Source: Spirochaetia bacterium (lineage in GTDB: Bacteria > Spirochaetota > Spirochaetia > Treponematales > Breznakiellaceae). Taken from it: a stretch of 64,000 nucleotides of DNA. Under the pieces are notes generated by a model, which saw nothing but the letters and a program-made list of their open reading frames with translations, was not told where the DNA came from and searched no databases. This document shows positions 48,895 through 57,943 of this stretch, piece by piece (the stretch's first letter is position 1; the number at the start of each line of letters is the position of its first letter). The DNA lies in the NCBI GenBank assembly GCA_025997675.1, contig BNUX01000005.1:1-64000 (forward strand), given 5' to 3'. The translations under genes were made by a program, and so were the position numbers.

Positions 48895-50754
48895 GTGGAT
48901 AGGACACAGGGCCAGGATAGGGAAATCAGAGTACGCCATCCCATCGGCATCAAGCTGGTCCTTATCACCGCAGTCCTCCTGCTCATCTCCCTGGGAACCC
49001 TTACCATCCTGGTGTCCTATATGGTTTCCCAGGATTTGCGGATCACCGCGGAGGACAATAACTTTTCGGTGAACCGGCGCTCCGCCGCCGCCGCAGAAAC
49101 CGCCCTCCAAACCATCCGGTCCAATGCCCTGACGCTTCTGGATACCCTCAGCGTGGTAGGCGCCCCGGATGGGGATGTGGGTGTGGAGTCCGATTCCACC
49201 CTTGCCAAACAGATCCTCGCCTTCTACCTTGAGCGGAACCGGGAAGTGGCCGCCATCGTCATACATGGAGATGAACCGGGAGCGGTTGTCCCCTTTGTCA
49301 ATGATACTTTTTTTGCGGCTAACGGTGTCAACGCCGATTTGATTGATGTCTGGGGCAACCAGGCCGAAGAAACGGCGATCCTTAACGCCACCCCGGCCTT
49401 CGATATCCCCCTTCTGGCCCTGGTTTTCCCCTGGAAGCAGGGCAGGGCCGTAACGGTATTGTTCTCGCCGGAGGAGCTCATAGACGCCTTTTCCGGTTCC
49501 GTCAATGCGTCCTGCCTGGTGAACCATCGGGGGGACATCCTGGTTCACCCCGATTCCGCCCTGGTATTGGCGGGGGCAACCATGGGCCGGGATCCCCTGA
49601 TGGAGATGATGCAGGCAAGCCCGGAGCGGAACCGCCAGACCCTCTACACGGATGCCGAGGGAACCCGGTATTTCGGCGCATGGCGGAAACTCTCAGAGGC
49701 CGATGCGGCAGTCCTTACCACCGTGGAATCCCGGCTGATCTACGAGGGAATCGCGGCCACCACCCGGCGGAATATCTTCCTTACCGCGGCGGTTCTGTTC
49801 CTTTCCATCATCTTCATCTGGTACTTCTCCAAGTCCATCTCAACCCCCCTGATACGGCTGGCCGTGACGGCAGGGGAGATTGAGGCGGGGCAGTTTGAAA
49901 TGGAGCCCACGGAAAAGGCCAGTGATGAAATCGGCTTCCTCGCTGAAAGTTTTGAGAAGATGAGCAAGGCCCTGGTGAGTTTTGGCCGCTTTACCAACCG
50001 GGAGATCGCCAAACGAGCCATGCGGGGGGATCTCGCCCTGGGAGGGGAGCCCCGGATGGCCACCCTCCTCTTTACGGACATCCGTTCCTTTACCATGATG
50101 TCGGAAATGCTGGAGCCCTGGGAGGTGGTAGAATTCCTCAACAACTACATGACCCGGATGGTTACCTGTATCGATGAAAACGGGGGTACGGTGGATAAGT
50201 TCATGGGGGACGCCATTATGGCCCACTGGGGGGCGGTGACCATCCTGAATACTCCTGCGGTAAATGCCTTGAACGCGGTCAAAGCGGCCCTGGCTATGCG
50301 AAGCGCCCTGCAACAGTTCAACGCGGGCCAGGACGGGAGCATCAAACAGCCCCGGGTTAGGATTGGCTGCGGGATCAACACCGGTCCGGTGGTAGCGGGG
50401 CAGATTGGCTCCGATAAGCGGATGGAATATACGGTTATCGGCGATACGGTAAACCTGGCAAGCCGTACCGAGGGGCTGAACAAAAAAATGCGTACGGATA
50501 TCCTGATTACGGAGGAAACCTGGAAGCTGGTGGGCAGCCATCTTATAACCGAAGCAATGCCCCGGGTACGGGTTAAGGGCAAAACAAAGTCCATACGGGT
50601 ACATGCGGTGATAAACCTGCGGGCCGAGCCGGGGGAACCCCAGTCTCAGCCTGAGACCCTGGAGCAGGTGCGGGCCCTTCTGGGTTATGCGACGCCGGAT
50701 ATGGGTACGATAGAGGCTGTTTTGGAGACGATAGAGGCCGATAATATACTATAA
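48895..50754 (+). CDS. Membrane adenylate cyclase (class III) with extracytoplasmic sensor and HAMP
   Basis: 619 residues; GTG start with AGGAAG upstream. Membrane helix at ~20-42, an extracytoplasmic Cache-like sensor (~45-295), second helix (~298-318), HAMP (~320-375), cyclase domain (~395-570). Metal-binding aspartates in TLLFTDIRSFTMMSEM and DKFMGDAIMAHWG; IGCGINTGPVVAG; and VIGDTVNLASR. Lys in VDKFMGD with Asp in VIGD fit ATP (adenylyl) rather than GTP specificity. Makes cAMP in response to an external cue; two cNMP-binding proteins are encoded at 17098-18285. Its stop overlaps the FecR gene. Confidence 0.9.
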   Translation: MDRTQGQDREIRVRHPIGIKLVLITAVLLLISLGTLTILVSYMVSQDLRITAEDNNFSVNRRSAAAAETALQTIRSNALTLLDTLSVVGAPDGDVGVESDSTLAKQILAFYLERNREVAAIVIHGDEPGAVVPFVNDTFFAANGVNADLIDVWGNQAEETAILNATPAFDIPLLALVFPWKQGRAVTVLFSPEELIDAFSGSVNASCLVNHRGDILVHPDSALVLAGATMGRDPLMEMMQASPERNRQTLYTDAEGTRYFGAWRKLSEADAAVLTTVESRLIYEGIAATTRRNIFLTAAVLFLSIIFIWYFSKSISTPLIRLAVTAGEIEAGQFEMEPTEKASDEIGFLAESFEKMSKALVSFGRFTNREIAKRAMRGDLALGGEPRMATLLFTDIRSFTMMSEMLEPWEVVEFLNNYMTRMVTCIDENGGTVDKFMGDAIMAHWGAVTILNTPAVNALNAVKAALAMRSALQQFNAGQDGSIKQPRVRIGCGINTGPVVAGQIGSDKRMEYTVIGDTVNLASRTEGLNKKMRTDILITEETWKLVGSHLITEAMPRVRVKGKTKSIRVHAVINLRAEPGEPQSQPETLEQVRALLGYATPDMGTIEAVLETIEADNIL

Positions 50755-53279
50755 TGAAGATGGGTATTCGCCTTTCCGATGGTATTGTTACGCTCATCTG
50801 CCTTGCGGGCGCTTTTTTCAGCCTCCGGCTTTTCTGGACCGATTTCAACCAGTCCCTTTCCCAAATAAACGCCGTTCCCCTGGGGGCCGTCACCTGGAAG
50901 CACAAGGCGGCCCAGCGGCGTTTTGTGAACCGGGTGCTCTGGGAGCAGATGCAGATGGAAGCGCCGGTCTATGCGGGGGACTCCATCCGTACGGCGGAAC
51001 GTGCGGAGGCCACCATCACCTTTACCCGTGGGGTTGCCATCGAGATGATGGAGAATAGCCTGATAGAGATCTCCGCTGAAGACGAACTCCCCTCCCTTGA
51101 TCTTGTCCGGGGGGACCTGACGGTAAACGCCGCCGCCGCCCAGGGAGGGTCCCTGGTGCAGGTGAACGCCGGGGGCAGACACATACAGGTCGATGGGGAA
51201 TCGGTGATGAATGTCCATACCGCCACGGACGGGAGCTTTACCATGCGGGTCAGTGAGGGCAGTGTGTCTATGGATATTGACGGTGAATCCCGGCGGTTTG
51301 ACTCCGGGGGGAGCCTTACCCTTGACGCGGAAGGCCGCACCCGTACCGAGCCCCTGACGGTGATGCTCTCCCCGCGGCCCGACGCCCGGTTCCTCCTTAG
51401 CGGGACAGGGGATGCAATGCCCCTGGAGTTTGTCTGGAACGGGACAAACTATGAAAGCGAAGACCGTACCCGGATAGAAATTGCGATAGATCGGAGCTTC
51501 GAGCGGATTGTTACGAAAGTGGAGGAGGGGGAGGAAAATAGCGCCCGTATCCCCCTCGGAGCGGGGGTCTATTTCTGGCGGGCCTACCCGGTGAGCGGGG
51601 AGCCGGCAACTGCAGCTAACGCAGCTCTTGGGAAAGTGACCATCGTCTCCGTGCCGCCGCTCCGGCAGCTGGGCCCGGCGGAGGACCAGGTATTCCGGTA
51701 CCGGACCCAGCCGCCGCCGGTCCGGTTTCAGTGGTCAGGCTCCCCGGAGATTGCCTTCTATAGACTGGAAGTGGCGGATAACCCCGGCTTTGCAAATCCC
51801 GCGCTGGAAACCACGGTGCGGGGCAGAACGGCGGGTATTGTTTCCCTGACCTATTCCAGCCTGGAAGACGGCCGCTGGTACTGGCGGGTAACCCCGGTTC
51901 TGGCGGATGAATTTGACGGGCCCGTGAATCAATGGTTCGTTACCCCAACGGCCCCCGCATCCTTTACCATCACCCAAAGCGGAAGCCTCCCGGCGCCTAC
52001 CCTGCAAAGCCCCTCGGCGGAAGCCCTCATCAACCTTGCGCAGGGGACGGACATCAATTTCTCCTGGCAAAACGAGGCCGAAGCCGTCTCCTATACCCTG
52101 GTGATTTCCAAGCGGAGCGATTTACAGGACCCCCTCCTTACCCGGCAAGTACGCGCCAATTATTACCGCTGCAACACGGCGAGCACCTTGCCGGGGGAGG
52201 GACGGTATCATTGGGGGGTATATCAAGCCGCCGCCGACGGAACCCTTTCGCCGGTTTCGGCGTCCCGGGCATTTATCACTATGGAGGGGGAATTGACCCC
52301 CCTCTCCCCACCGGATAAGTACACCCAGGAAGAGGGCCGGGAGCAGGAGTTTACCTGGAAAACGGACCTCTCCTATCCCCTGCGCTTTCAGCTTGCCGAC
52401 ACCCCTTCTTTTTCCTGGCCGGTGATCGATGAACCGGTACGGGGGGGGACCTTCCGGGCGCCGGTCCTGCGCACCGGTACGTGGTACTGGCGGATACTGG
52501 CCCAGGCTGCGGGCAGGAATGTGGAGACCCCCGTCAGAACTATTCAGGTGGTCCCCACCCTACAGCTGCCGGTTTTGACCGGCCCCCTGAGTGATATCCC
52601 CGGCCAAACCCGGCGGGTACTGGTTCGCCCGGGGGAGGCAACGGCTTTTACCTGGCAGCAGGTAGAAGGGGCGCATTATTATACCTTCAAGCTCTATTCC
52701 GGCGACAATCCGGGGGATGTCCCGCTATACAGCGCCTCCCCTATTAGAGCAAACCGGACGGCGGTCCCCCTGGAACAGTATGCGGAAGGCGGGTATACCT
52801 GGACCGTAGAAGCCCTTGCGAATGAAACAACCCGCAGCGCCCGGCGAGCCGGTCCCGCAGGAAGCGCCCGGTTTGAACTGCGGCTGCTTCCGATCCCCCT
52901 GCTCGATGAAGCCCGGGGGCGGCGGCCGGTAGAGAGGTATCTCATCGGCCCCGCTCAACTACGGACATCCCGGACCATTCCCTTTACCTGGGATACGGTT
53001 CCGGGGGCAACCCATTACCTCTTTACCCTCTACCGGGAAACGGAGGGCGAGCCCGTTCTGATACGGCGCTATGAGCCATCGGCGGAGCCCTCCTTTACCC
53101 TGGATGATTTAAGCCTCCTGGGGAACGGCAATTTTATCTGGCAGGTGGAAGCCCTCCACCTGGCGGAGGACGGGTACATTGAGCAGCGGGGCATCTTAGG
53201 CGAAAGCCGTTTTACCCTGAACATTCCCGTGCCGGGGCGGAATAGGGCACAAGACCCGGGCGAACTCTATGGTCAATAG
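50754..53279 (+). CDS. FecR-domain exported protein with repeated beta-sandwich domains
   Basis: 841 residues. A single N-terminal membrane segment (GIVTLICLAGAFFSLRLFW) anchors it; a FecR domain at ~75-190 (VYAGDSIRTAERAEATITF, IEISAEDELPSLDLVRGDLT, QVNAGGRHIQVDGESVM) precedes four or five Ig/FN3-like repeats that recur with WYWRVTP-, YHWGVYQ-, WYWRILA- and FIWQVEA-type strands. No sigma-regulator motif. ATG overlaps the cyclase stop (TAATG), so the three genes cyclase-FecR-outer membrane protein form one operon and probably one envelope sensing system. Confidence 0.78.
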   Translation: MKMGIRLSDGIVTLICLAGAFFSLRLFWTDFNQSLSQINAVPLGAVTWKHKAAQRRFVNRVLWEQMQMEAPVYAGDSIRTAERAEATITFTRGVAIEMMENSLIEISAEDELPSLDLVRGDLTVNAAAAQGGSLVQVNAGGRHIQVDGESVMNVHTATDGSFTMRVSEGSVSMDIDGESRRFDSGGSLTLDAEGRTRTEPLTVMLSPRPDARFLLSGTGDAMPLEFVWNGTNYESEDRTRIEIAIDRSFERIVTKVEEGEENSARIPLGAGVYFWRAYPVSGEPATAANAALGKVTIVSVPPLRQLGPAEDQVFRYRTQPPPVRFQWSGSPEIAFYRLEVADNPGFANPALETTVRGRTAGIVSLTYSSLEDGRWYWRVTPVLADEFDGPVNQWFVTPTAPASFTITQSGSLPAPTLQSPSAEALINLAQGTDINFSWQNEAEAVSYTLVISKRSDLQDPLLTRQVRANYYRCNTASTLPGEGRYHWGVYQAAADGTLSPVSASRAFITMEGELTPLSPPDKYTQEEGREQEFTWKTDLSYPLRFQLADTPSFSWPVIDEPVRGGTFRAPVLRTGTWYWRILAQAAGRNVETPVRTIQVVPTLQLPVLTGPLSDIPGQTRRVLVRPGEATAFTWQQVEGAHYYTFKLYSGDNPGDVPLYSASPIRANRTAVPLEQYAEGGYTWTVEALANETTRSARRAGPAGSARFELRLLPIPLLDEARGRRPVERYLIGPAQLRTSRTIPFTWDTVPGATHYLFTLYRETEGEPVLIRRYEPSAEPSFTLDDLSLLGNGNFIWQVEALHLAEDGYIEQRGILGESRFTLNIPVPGRNRAQDPGELYGQ

Positions 53280-54483
53280 GGCACGCTGTTTTTTAGCGAT
53301 ACTCCTATTTCTCTACCCGGTTTTGGGGTTTGCACAGGAACCTCACGACTCGGGGAACTTTTTCATTGAGCGAACCCAGCGGTTTATCCAGCGCTTATCC
53401 TGGATACAGGATGAGGCAGTATTCCGCTATGAGGTAACCATCGAAGCTGAACAGGATGGTGCGTATAAAGGGGTCGTATGGGAATCGACGAAAGACAATT
53501 TCCTAAACGTTTCCTTACCCCCCGGCAGGTACCGGTACCAAATAGGGGTGTATAATTTCCTGGATGAGCTTGAATATACCATGGACTGGGTTTATTTCAC
53601 GGTATTAAACGCCCTCCAACCAACAATACACCGATTTACTCCCACCGAGTTTTTTCCGGGGAATTGGGGTCCCTGGCGCATTACCGTCACCGGCGAGAAT
53701 ATCGCCGCCGGGGCAGAGGGTTCACTTCACCCGCTGGACGGTTCCGGACAGGTCATATACCCCGAAAAGAGCGAAATTGAAGGAACCGCCGCCCGGCTTA
53801 CCTTTAGTAAAAAGCAGCTTACCCCCGGTTTATACGAGGTATATATCAGAAACCCCGGAGGATTGGAGGATTCCAGTGGCGTTTTTACGGTTCATCCGCC
53901 GAATGGGAGGGCACAGAACGGAAAGGAATCTGCGTTCAAGGAGAACGATTCAACAACGCGGCCCGATTTTATTGTTTCGGCGGGGTATGCCCCGCTTATG
54001 CCTCTCTACGGGGAACTGTTCAGGGAGGACGCCTTTATACACCCCGCGCCCCTGGGCTTCACCGCCAAAGGAGGGGTACTCCCCCTCAAGCGGGACTGGG
54101 GATATTTGGGGGCGGAATTGGGCGCATCCTGGAATTACCTGAAAGAAAAAAAGGGAGAGTACACGATTTCGGCCCAGGTAGCGGAGGTACAGTTAGGATT
54201 ACTGTATCAACTAAGGCTGCCGAACCCTGACTTGGCCTTTAACTTCCGCTTGGGGGCAGGAATAGGTATCTTAACGGATTTCCATTTTGAACATGCCGAC
54301 GGCAGGAACGATACCATGGCCGGTATGTATCTATCCCTGGATGCGGGGGTCTCCTTCCAGTGGCATATCAAGGAGCCCTTCTTTATTGAAGCCGGCGTAG
54401 ATTTTACCCATTTAACGTCCCCCGGCGACCCTTCCCAGCCGGGGTATCTCCAGCCGGTATTGAACGTGGGATGGCAGTTCTAG
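53269..54483 (+). CDS. Predicted outer-membrane barrel protein with IPT/TIG-like domain
   Basis: 404 residues; signal peptide MVNRARCFLAILLFLYPVLG ending FAQ. The middle (~115-215; PTIHRFTPTEFFPGNWGPWR, ITVTGENIAAGAEGSL, GLYEVYIRNPGG) is an IPT/TIG-like beta-sandwich. The last ~170 residues alternate as barrel strands (FIVSAGYAPLMPLYGELF, YLGAELGASWNYLKEKKG) and end in aromatic VLNVGWQF, the classical outer-membrane C-terminal Phe. ATG overlaps the FecR stop by 11 bases. Confidence 0.75.
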   Translation: MVNRARCFLAILLFLYPVLGFAQEPHDSGNFFIERTQRFIQRLSWIQDEAVFRYEVTIEAEQDGAYKGVVWESTKDNFLNVSLPPGRYRYQIGVYNFLDELEYTMDWVYFTVLNALQPTIHRFTPTEFFPGNWGPWRITVTGENIAAGAEGSLHPLDGSGQVIYPEKSEIEGTAARLTFSKKQLTPGLYEVYIRNPGGLEDSSGVFTVHPPNGRAQNGKESAFKENDSTTRPDFIVSAGYAPLMPLYGELFREDAFIHPAPLGFTAKGGVLPLKRDWGYLGAELGASWNYLKEKKGEYTISAQVAEVQLGLLYQLRLPNPDLAFNFRLGAGIGILTDFHFEHADGRNDTMAGMYLSLDAGVSFQWHIKEPFFIEAGVDFTHLTSPGDPSQPGYLQPVLNVGWQF

Positions 54484-54525
54484 CAGTATTCCTTTAGATT
54501 GAAGAAATAGTTTGAGGGGTTATGT

Positions 54526-55170
54526 ATGAAGTTAATTTTCTTAGGTCCCCCGGGATCGGGGAAGGGAACCCTGGCCGCCAGGGCGGTGGATATCCTGAAG
54601 GTTCCGCATATTTCCACGGGCGCTATTTTCCGCTCCGCCATTGCCGCCGGTACCTTTCTGGGGCATCGGGTTAAAGCGATAATTGACGCAGGGCATCTGG
54701 TAAACGACAGCATTACCATCAGTCTGGTCAAGGACCGGCTGGCCCAGGCGGATACCCAAAAGGGCTATATTCTGGACGGCTTCCCCCGCACCATGCCCCA
54801 GGCGAAAGCCTTAGCGGGGTTCTCTACCGTGGATAAGGTGGTAGACCTGACGCTAAGCGACCCCTTGGTACTGGAGCGTTTAGGCGGCCGCCGGGTCTGC
54901 CGGAACTGCGGGGTAAACTACCACCGGGTCTTTAACCCGCCCAAAAAGGTGTCGGACCAAGGGTCCGCTATCTGTGATATATGCGGCGGTGAAGTCTACA
55001 CCCGGGACGATGACCGGGAGGAGGCGATCCGGGAGCGGATTGAGGTCTACCGGGAACAGACCGCACCGCTGATCGACTACTACCGGGAACGGGGGCTTCT
55101 GGTGGAGGTGGACGCCCGGCCCGGGGTGGATCAGGTGGTGGAGAATTTCAGGAAAGCGGTGGGGGTTTAG
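54526..55170 (+). CDS. adk: Adenylate kinase
   Basis: Interconverts AMP+ATP and 2 ADP. 214 residues: Walker A FLGPPGSGKGTLAARAVD, AMP site GAIFRSAIAAGT, DGFPRTMPQAKAL, and a long-type LID with four Cys (CRNCG and CDICGG) making a zinc site. GAGGGG upstream. The 3' end overlaps the convergent dus gene by 23 bases. Follows the cyclase operon, linking AMP recycling and cAMP only by proximity. Confidence 0.96.
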   Translation: MKLIFLGPPGSGKGTLAARAVDILKVPHISTGAIFRSAIAAGTFLGHRVKAIIDAGHLVNDSITISLVKDRLAQADTQKGYILDGFPRTMPQAKALAGFSTVDKVVDLTLSDPLVLERLGGRRVCRNCGVNYHRVFNPPKKVSDQGSAICDICGGEVYTRDDDREEAIRERIEVYREQTAPLIDYYRERGLLVEVDARPGVDQVVENFRKAVGV

Positions 55171-56110
55171 GTTTTCTATCACCGGTTTCATTAAAATATC
55201 CCCGTAGTACCCGCTCAATACCACCAAGTGTTTCTTCCCGGTTCAGCAGGTTTTTCACATGGGTCCCCCACTTCAGGTTATCGCAATAATAGTTGAAAAA
55301 CCGCCGCGCCCGGCTGATATGGAACTCCGGCGGCTGATACTTCGCCAGGAGATCCAGGAACCGTAACGCAACTTCTTCCAGGTCAATGACGCCGGTATCA
55401 GGCGTCTTTTTGGCTGCTGCGAAAAGCCAAGGGGCGCGGACCGCCGCCCTGCCAACCATGACCCCATCGTAGATGGCACCATCACAACCAGGGGCGGCGC
55501 GGCGGGCCAGGTCTTCCGGGCCGGCTATGTCCCCATTACCCGCCACAGGGATGGCCAGGACGGAACGGAGGGCGCCTACATATTCCCAACGGGCGCGGCG
55601 CTTGAACTTTTCCCGGCCGGTCCGGGGGTGCAGGGTGATAAGATCAACCCCCTCGGCTTCCAGACGGCGGCAGAACGCGACCAGGTAGTCAAAGTCGTCC
55701 TCCATGCCGATACGAAGCTTTACGCTGAGCCGACGGCGGACGGCGGGGCGGACCCGGGCTATCAAGGCGGCGGCACGGTCTGCATCGGCCATCCAGCGGA
55801 CTCCGGCGCCGGTACGGGTAATGGCCGGAGCGGAACAGCCCATGTTGATGTCGATGCCCTTGCAGTCCCCCAGGAGGGCAGCGGCGGCGGCCAGGTGACC
55901 GGGATCGGCGCCCACCAGTTGGTAGACCAATTTGTCAGGACAGGGGCCGCCATCGGTATAGAACGGCTCGAAGGGACCGCCTCCAATTAAAGCGCCGGCA
56001 CTGATCATTTCGGTAAAGTACTCGTCGCAGCCCCCAAAGCCCTCTATCAGTTCCCGAAGCGGGCGATGGCTCAATTCGGCCATGGGCGCTAGCATAAATG
56101 GAAGGATCAT
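55148..56110 (-). CDS. dus: tRNA-dihydrouridine synthase
   Basis: FMN-dependent reductase of uridines in tRNA D-loops, 320 residues from MILPFMLAPMAELSHRPLRE; a 35-residue longer frame lacks family sequence. Signatures: QLVGADPGHLAAAAALL, IDINMGCSAPAITRTGAG (active-site Cys), SVKLRIGM, TLHPRTGREKFKRRARWEY and PVAGNGDI; GAIYDGVMVGRAAVRAPWLF. Divergent from the CheY gene over ~75 bases. No Shine-Dalgarno is evident. Confidence 0.92.
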   Translation of the reverse strand: MILPFMLAPMAELSHRPLRELIEGFGGCDEYFTEMISAGALIGGGPFEPFYTDGGPCPDKLVYQLVGADPGHLAAAAALLGDCKGIDINMGCSAPAITRTGAGVRWMADADRAAALIARVRPAVRRRLSVKLRIGMEDDFDYLVAFCRRLEAEGVDLITLHPRTGREKFKRRARWEYVGALRSVLAIPVAGNGDIAGPEDLARRAAPGCDGAIYDGVMVGRAAVRAPWLFAAAKKTPDTGVIDLEEVALRFLDLLAKYQPPEFHISRARRFFNYYCDNLKWGTHVKNLLNREETLGGIERVLRGYFNETGDRKPKPPPLS

Positions 56111-56132
56111 GGTAGTATTGTATATTAGCCCC

Positions 56133-56161
56133 TTGACGGGTAATATGCTATGCCATACAGT
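56133..56161 (+). promoter_or_regulatory. CheY gene promoter
   Basis: TTGACG (56133-56138), 17 bases, TACAGT (56156-56161). Predicted start ~56168; a GAGGAG site lies in the ~19-base leader. Confidence 0.62.
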
Positions 56162-56186
56162 AGAAAGGAGAAGAGGAGCGTACCGC

Positions 56187-56624
56187 ATGATAGCGAAAGG
56201 TGATATGCCCAGCATGAATGAGAAGACTCCCGAAGGGCAAAAACCCGAGGGCGGGGCCTACCGGGTTCTCGTGGTCGATGATTCCATGTTTATTGCGAAG
56301 CAGCTTGGGCAGATTTTTACGTCCGAGGGCTTTGAGGTCGCAGGAACCGCGGCAGATGGCGCCCTGGGCCTGGAAAAATACAAGGAAATGCATCCGAACA
56401 TCGACTTGGTTACTATGGACATCACCATGCCCGTAATGGACGGGGTTTCCGCGCTGGAAAAGATACTGGAGTTCGATAAAAACGCCCGGGTAATCATGGT
56501 CAGCGCCCTGGGAAAAGAGGATGTTGTCAAAAAATGCCTGATGATGGGTGCAAAGAGTTTCATCATTAAGCCCCTGGACCGGAAAAAGGTTCTGGAACGG
56601 GTTATTTCCGTCCTAAAAACCTAA
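56187..56624 (+). CDS. CheY-like stand-alone response regulator
   Basis: 145 residues. A ~20-residue polar extension precedes the receiver domain: YRVLVVDDSMFIAKQLGQIF, phosphoacceptor Asp in DLVTMDITMPVMDG, Ser/Thr switch IMVSALGKEDVVKKC, and Lys in FIIKPLDRKKV. No output domain, so a CheY-type motor or relay protein; a two-component kinase is not adjacent. Alternative start codons exist upstream; 56187 is supported by GAGGAG. Has its own promoter and terminator. Confidence 0.88.
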   Translation: MIAKGDMPSMNEKTPEGQKPEGGAYRVLVVDDSMFIAKQLGQIFTSEGFEVAGTAADGALGLEKYKEMHPNIDLVTMDITMPVMDGVSALEKILEFDKNARVIMVSALGKEDVVKKCLMMGAKSFIIKPLDRKKVLERVISVLKT

Positions 56625-56650
56625 TTTATCGGTCGTTTGCAAGGTATTTT

Positions 56651-56699
56651 ACCCCCTCTTTCCATGAAGGTGTTCTTCACGGATGGGGGTTTGTTTTTT
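56651..56699 (+). terminator. Terminator after the CheY gene
   Basis: ACCCCC (56651-56656) pairs with GGGGGT (56685-56690), with inner pairing of ATGAAG/CTTCAC, followed by TTGTTTTTT. Strong rho-independent terminator, so the flavodiiron gene is transcribed separately or at low readthrough. Confidence 0.8.
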
Positions 56700-56722
56700 G
56701 AATGTTAAAACGGTGAGGTAAT

Positions 56723-57943
56723 ATGAAAGCACATACCATTTCTGATTCTGTTTACTGTGTCCATGCGGACATCGAAGCGCCGGATCTTTTTGAGGGAATT
56801 TGGCCCATCCCCCAGGGCGTTTCCCTGAACTCGTATATTGTAAAGGGTGAAAAAATCGCCCTCATTGACCTGGTCCGTGACTGGGGCGGGGCGCCGGGGC
56901 AGCTTGAGGATGCTTTGACGTCTATCGGCATCAGTTTTGCCCAGGTTGATTACCTTATCCTGAACCACCTGGAACCGGATCATACGGGCTGGCTCCGGGA
57001 GTTCCGGGAAAAAAGCCCCAAAGCGGAGATTATCGCCACGGCCAAAGGGATAAATCTGGTCAAATCGTTCTATAAGATAGAGGACGGGCTGCGGACGGTA
57101 AAGGACGGGGAAACCCTGGACCTGGGCAAGGGCAAGGTTCTGACCTTCCGGGAGGCGCCGAATATCCACTGGCCGGAAACCATGGTCACCTGGGACGGCG
57201 AATCCGGGACCCTCTTCCCCTGTGACGCCTTCGGCTCCTATGGCACCCTGAGGGAGCGGGTCTTTGACGACGAATATAGCGAAGCGGAACACGCCGCCTT
57301 TGAACAGGAAAGTCTCCGCTACTATGCCAACATCGTGGCGTCTTTTTCAGGTTTTGTGGAAAAGGCGATAGAGAAGGTGGCCTGCCTGGATATCAAGTGC
57401 ATCGCCCCCAGCCACGGTATCATCTGGCGGCGAGACCCCAAGAAGATCATTGCCCGCTATCTCAAGTATGCCTCCTATGCGAAAGGCCCCGCCGAAAAGG
57501 AAATCGCCATCATCTGGGGGTCCATGTACGGGAATACCAAGCGGGGGCTGGATGCGGTAATCCGGGGTATAGAAAGTACGGGGGTCCCCTACACTATCCA
57601 CCGGGTCCCGGACGAAAATGTGTCCTGGGTTCTGGCGGACGCCTACAAGAGTTCCGCCCTGATCATTGCCATGCCCACCTACGAATACGCCATGTTTCCC
57701 CCTATGGCCTTTGTGCTGGACATCTTCCGGCGCAAGCACATCATCGGGAAAACGGTGTTACGGATCGGGTCCTGGGGCTGGGTCGGGGGCGCCAAAAAGG
57801 ACTACGAGGCGGCCATCGAGCCCCTCAAGTGGACCAGCCTGGAAAGTTGTGAATGGCCGGGAGCCCCGGACGAGGGCACATTGAAATGTCTGGAGGAGAA
57901 GGGCCGGGAACTGGCCCGGGCAGTGCAGAAAAGAGCCTTATGA
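56723..57943 (+). CDS. fprA: Flavodiiron protein (A-type flavoprotein, FprA-like)
   Basis: Cytosolic oxygen/NO reductase that protects anaerobes, 406 residues. Metallo-beta-lactamase-like half with diiron ligands in LNHLEPDHTGWL (H-x-E-x-D), plus APNIHWPET, SPCDAFG-like TLFPCDAFGSYG, and IAPSHGIIW. Flavodoxin half with FMN-binding IIWGSMYGNTKRGLDAV and AMPTYEYAMFPPM. GAGGTAAT upstream. Its TGA overlaps the nagA ATG (ATGA), an unusual coupling of an oxygen-stress enzyme with amino-sugar catabolism. Confidence 0.93.
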   Translation: MKAHTISDSVYCVHADIEAPDLFEGIWPIPQGVSLNSYIVKGEKIALIDLVRDWGGAPGQLEDALTSIGISFAQVDYLILNHLEPDHTGWLREFREKSPKAEIIATAKGINLVKSFYKIEDGLRTVKDGETLDLGKGKVLTFREAPNIHWPETMVTWDGESGTLFPCDAFGSYGTLRERVFDDEYSEAEHAAFEQESLRYYANIVASFSGFVEKAIEKVACLDIKCIAPSHGIIWRRDPKKIIARYLKYASYAKGPAEKEIAIIWGSMYGNTKRGLDAVIRGIESTGVPYTIHRVPDENVSWVLADAYKSSALIIAMPTYEYAMFPPMAFVLDIFRRKHIIGKTVLRIGSWGWVGGAKKDYEAAIEPLKWTSLESCEWPGAPDEGTLKCLEEKGRELARAVQKRAL

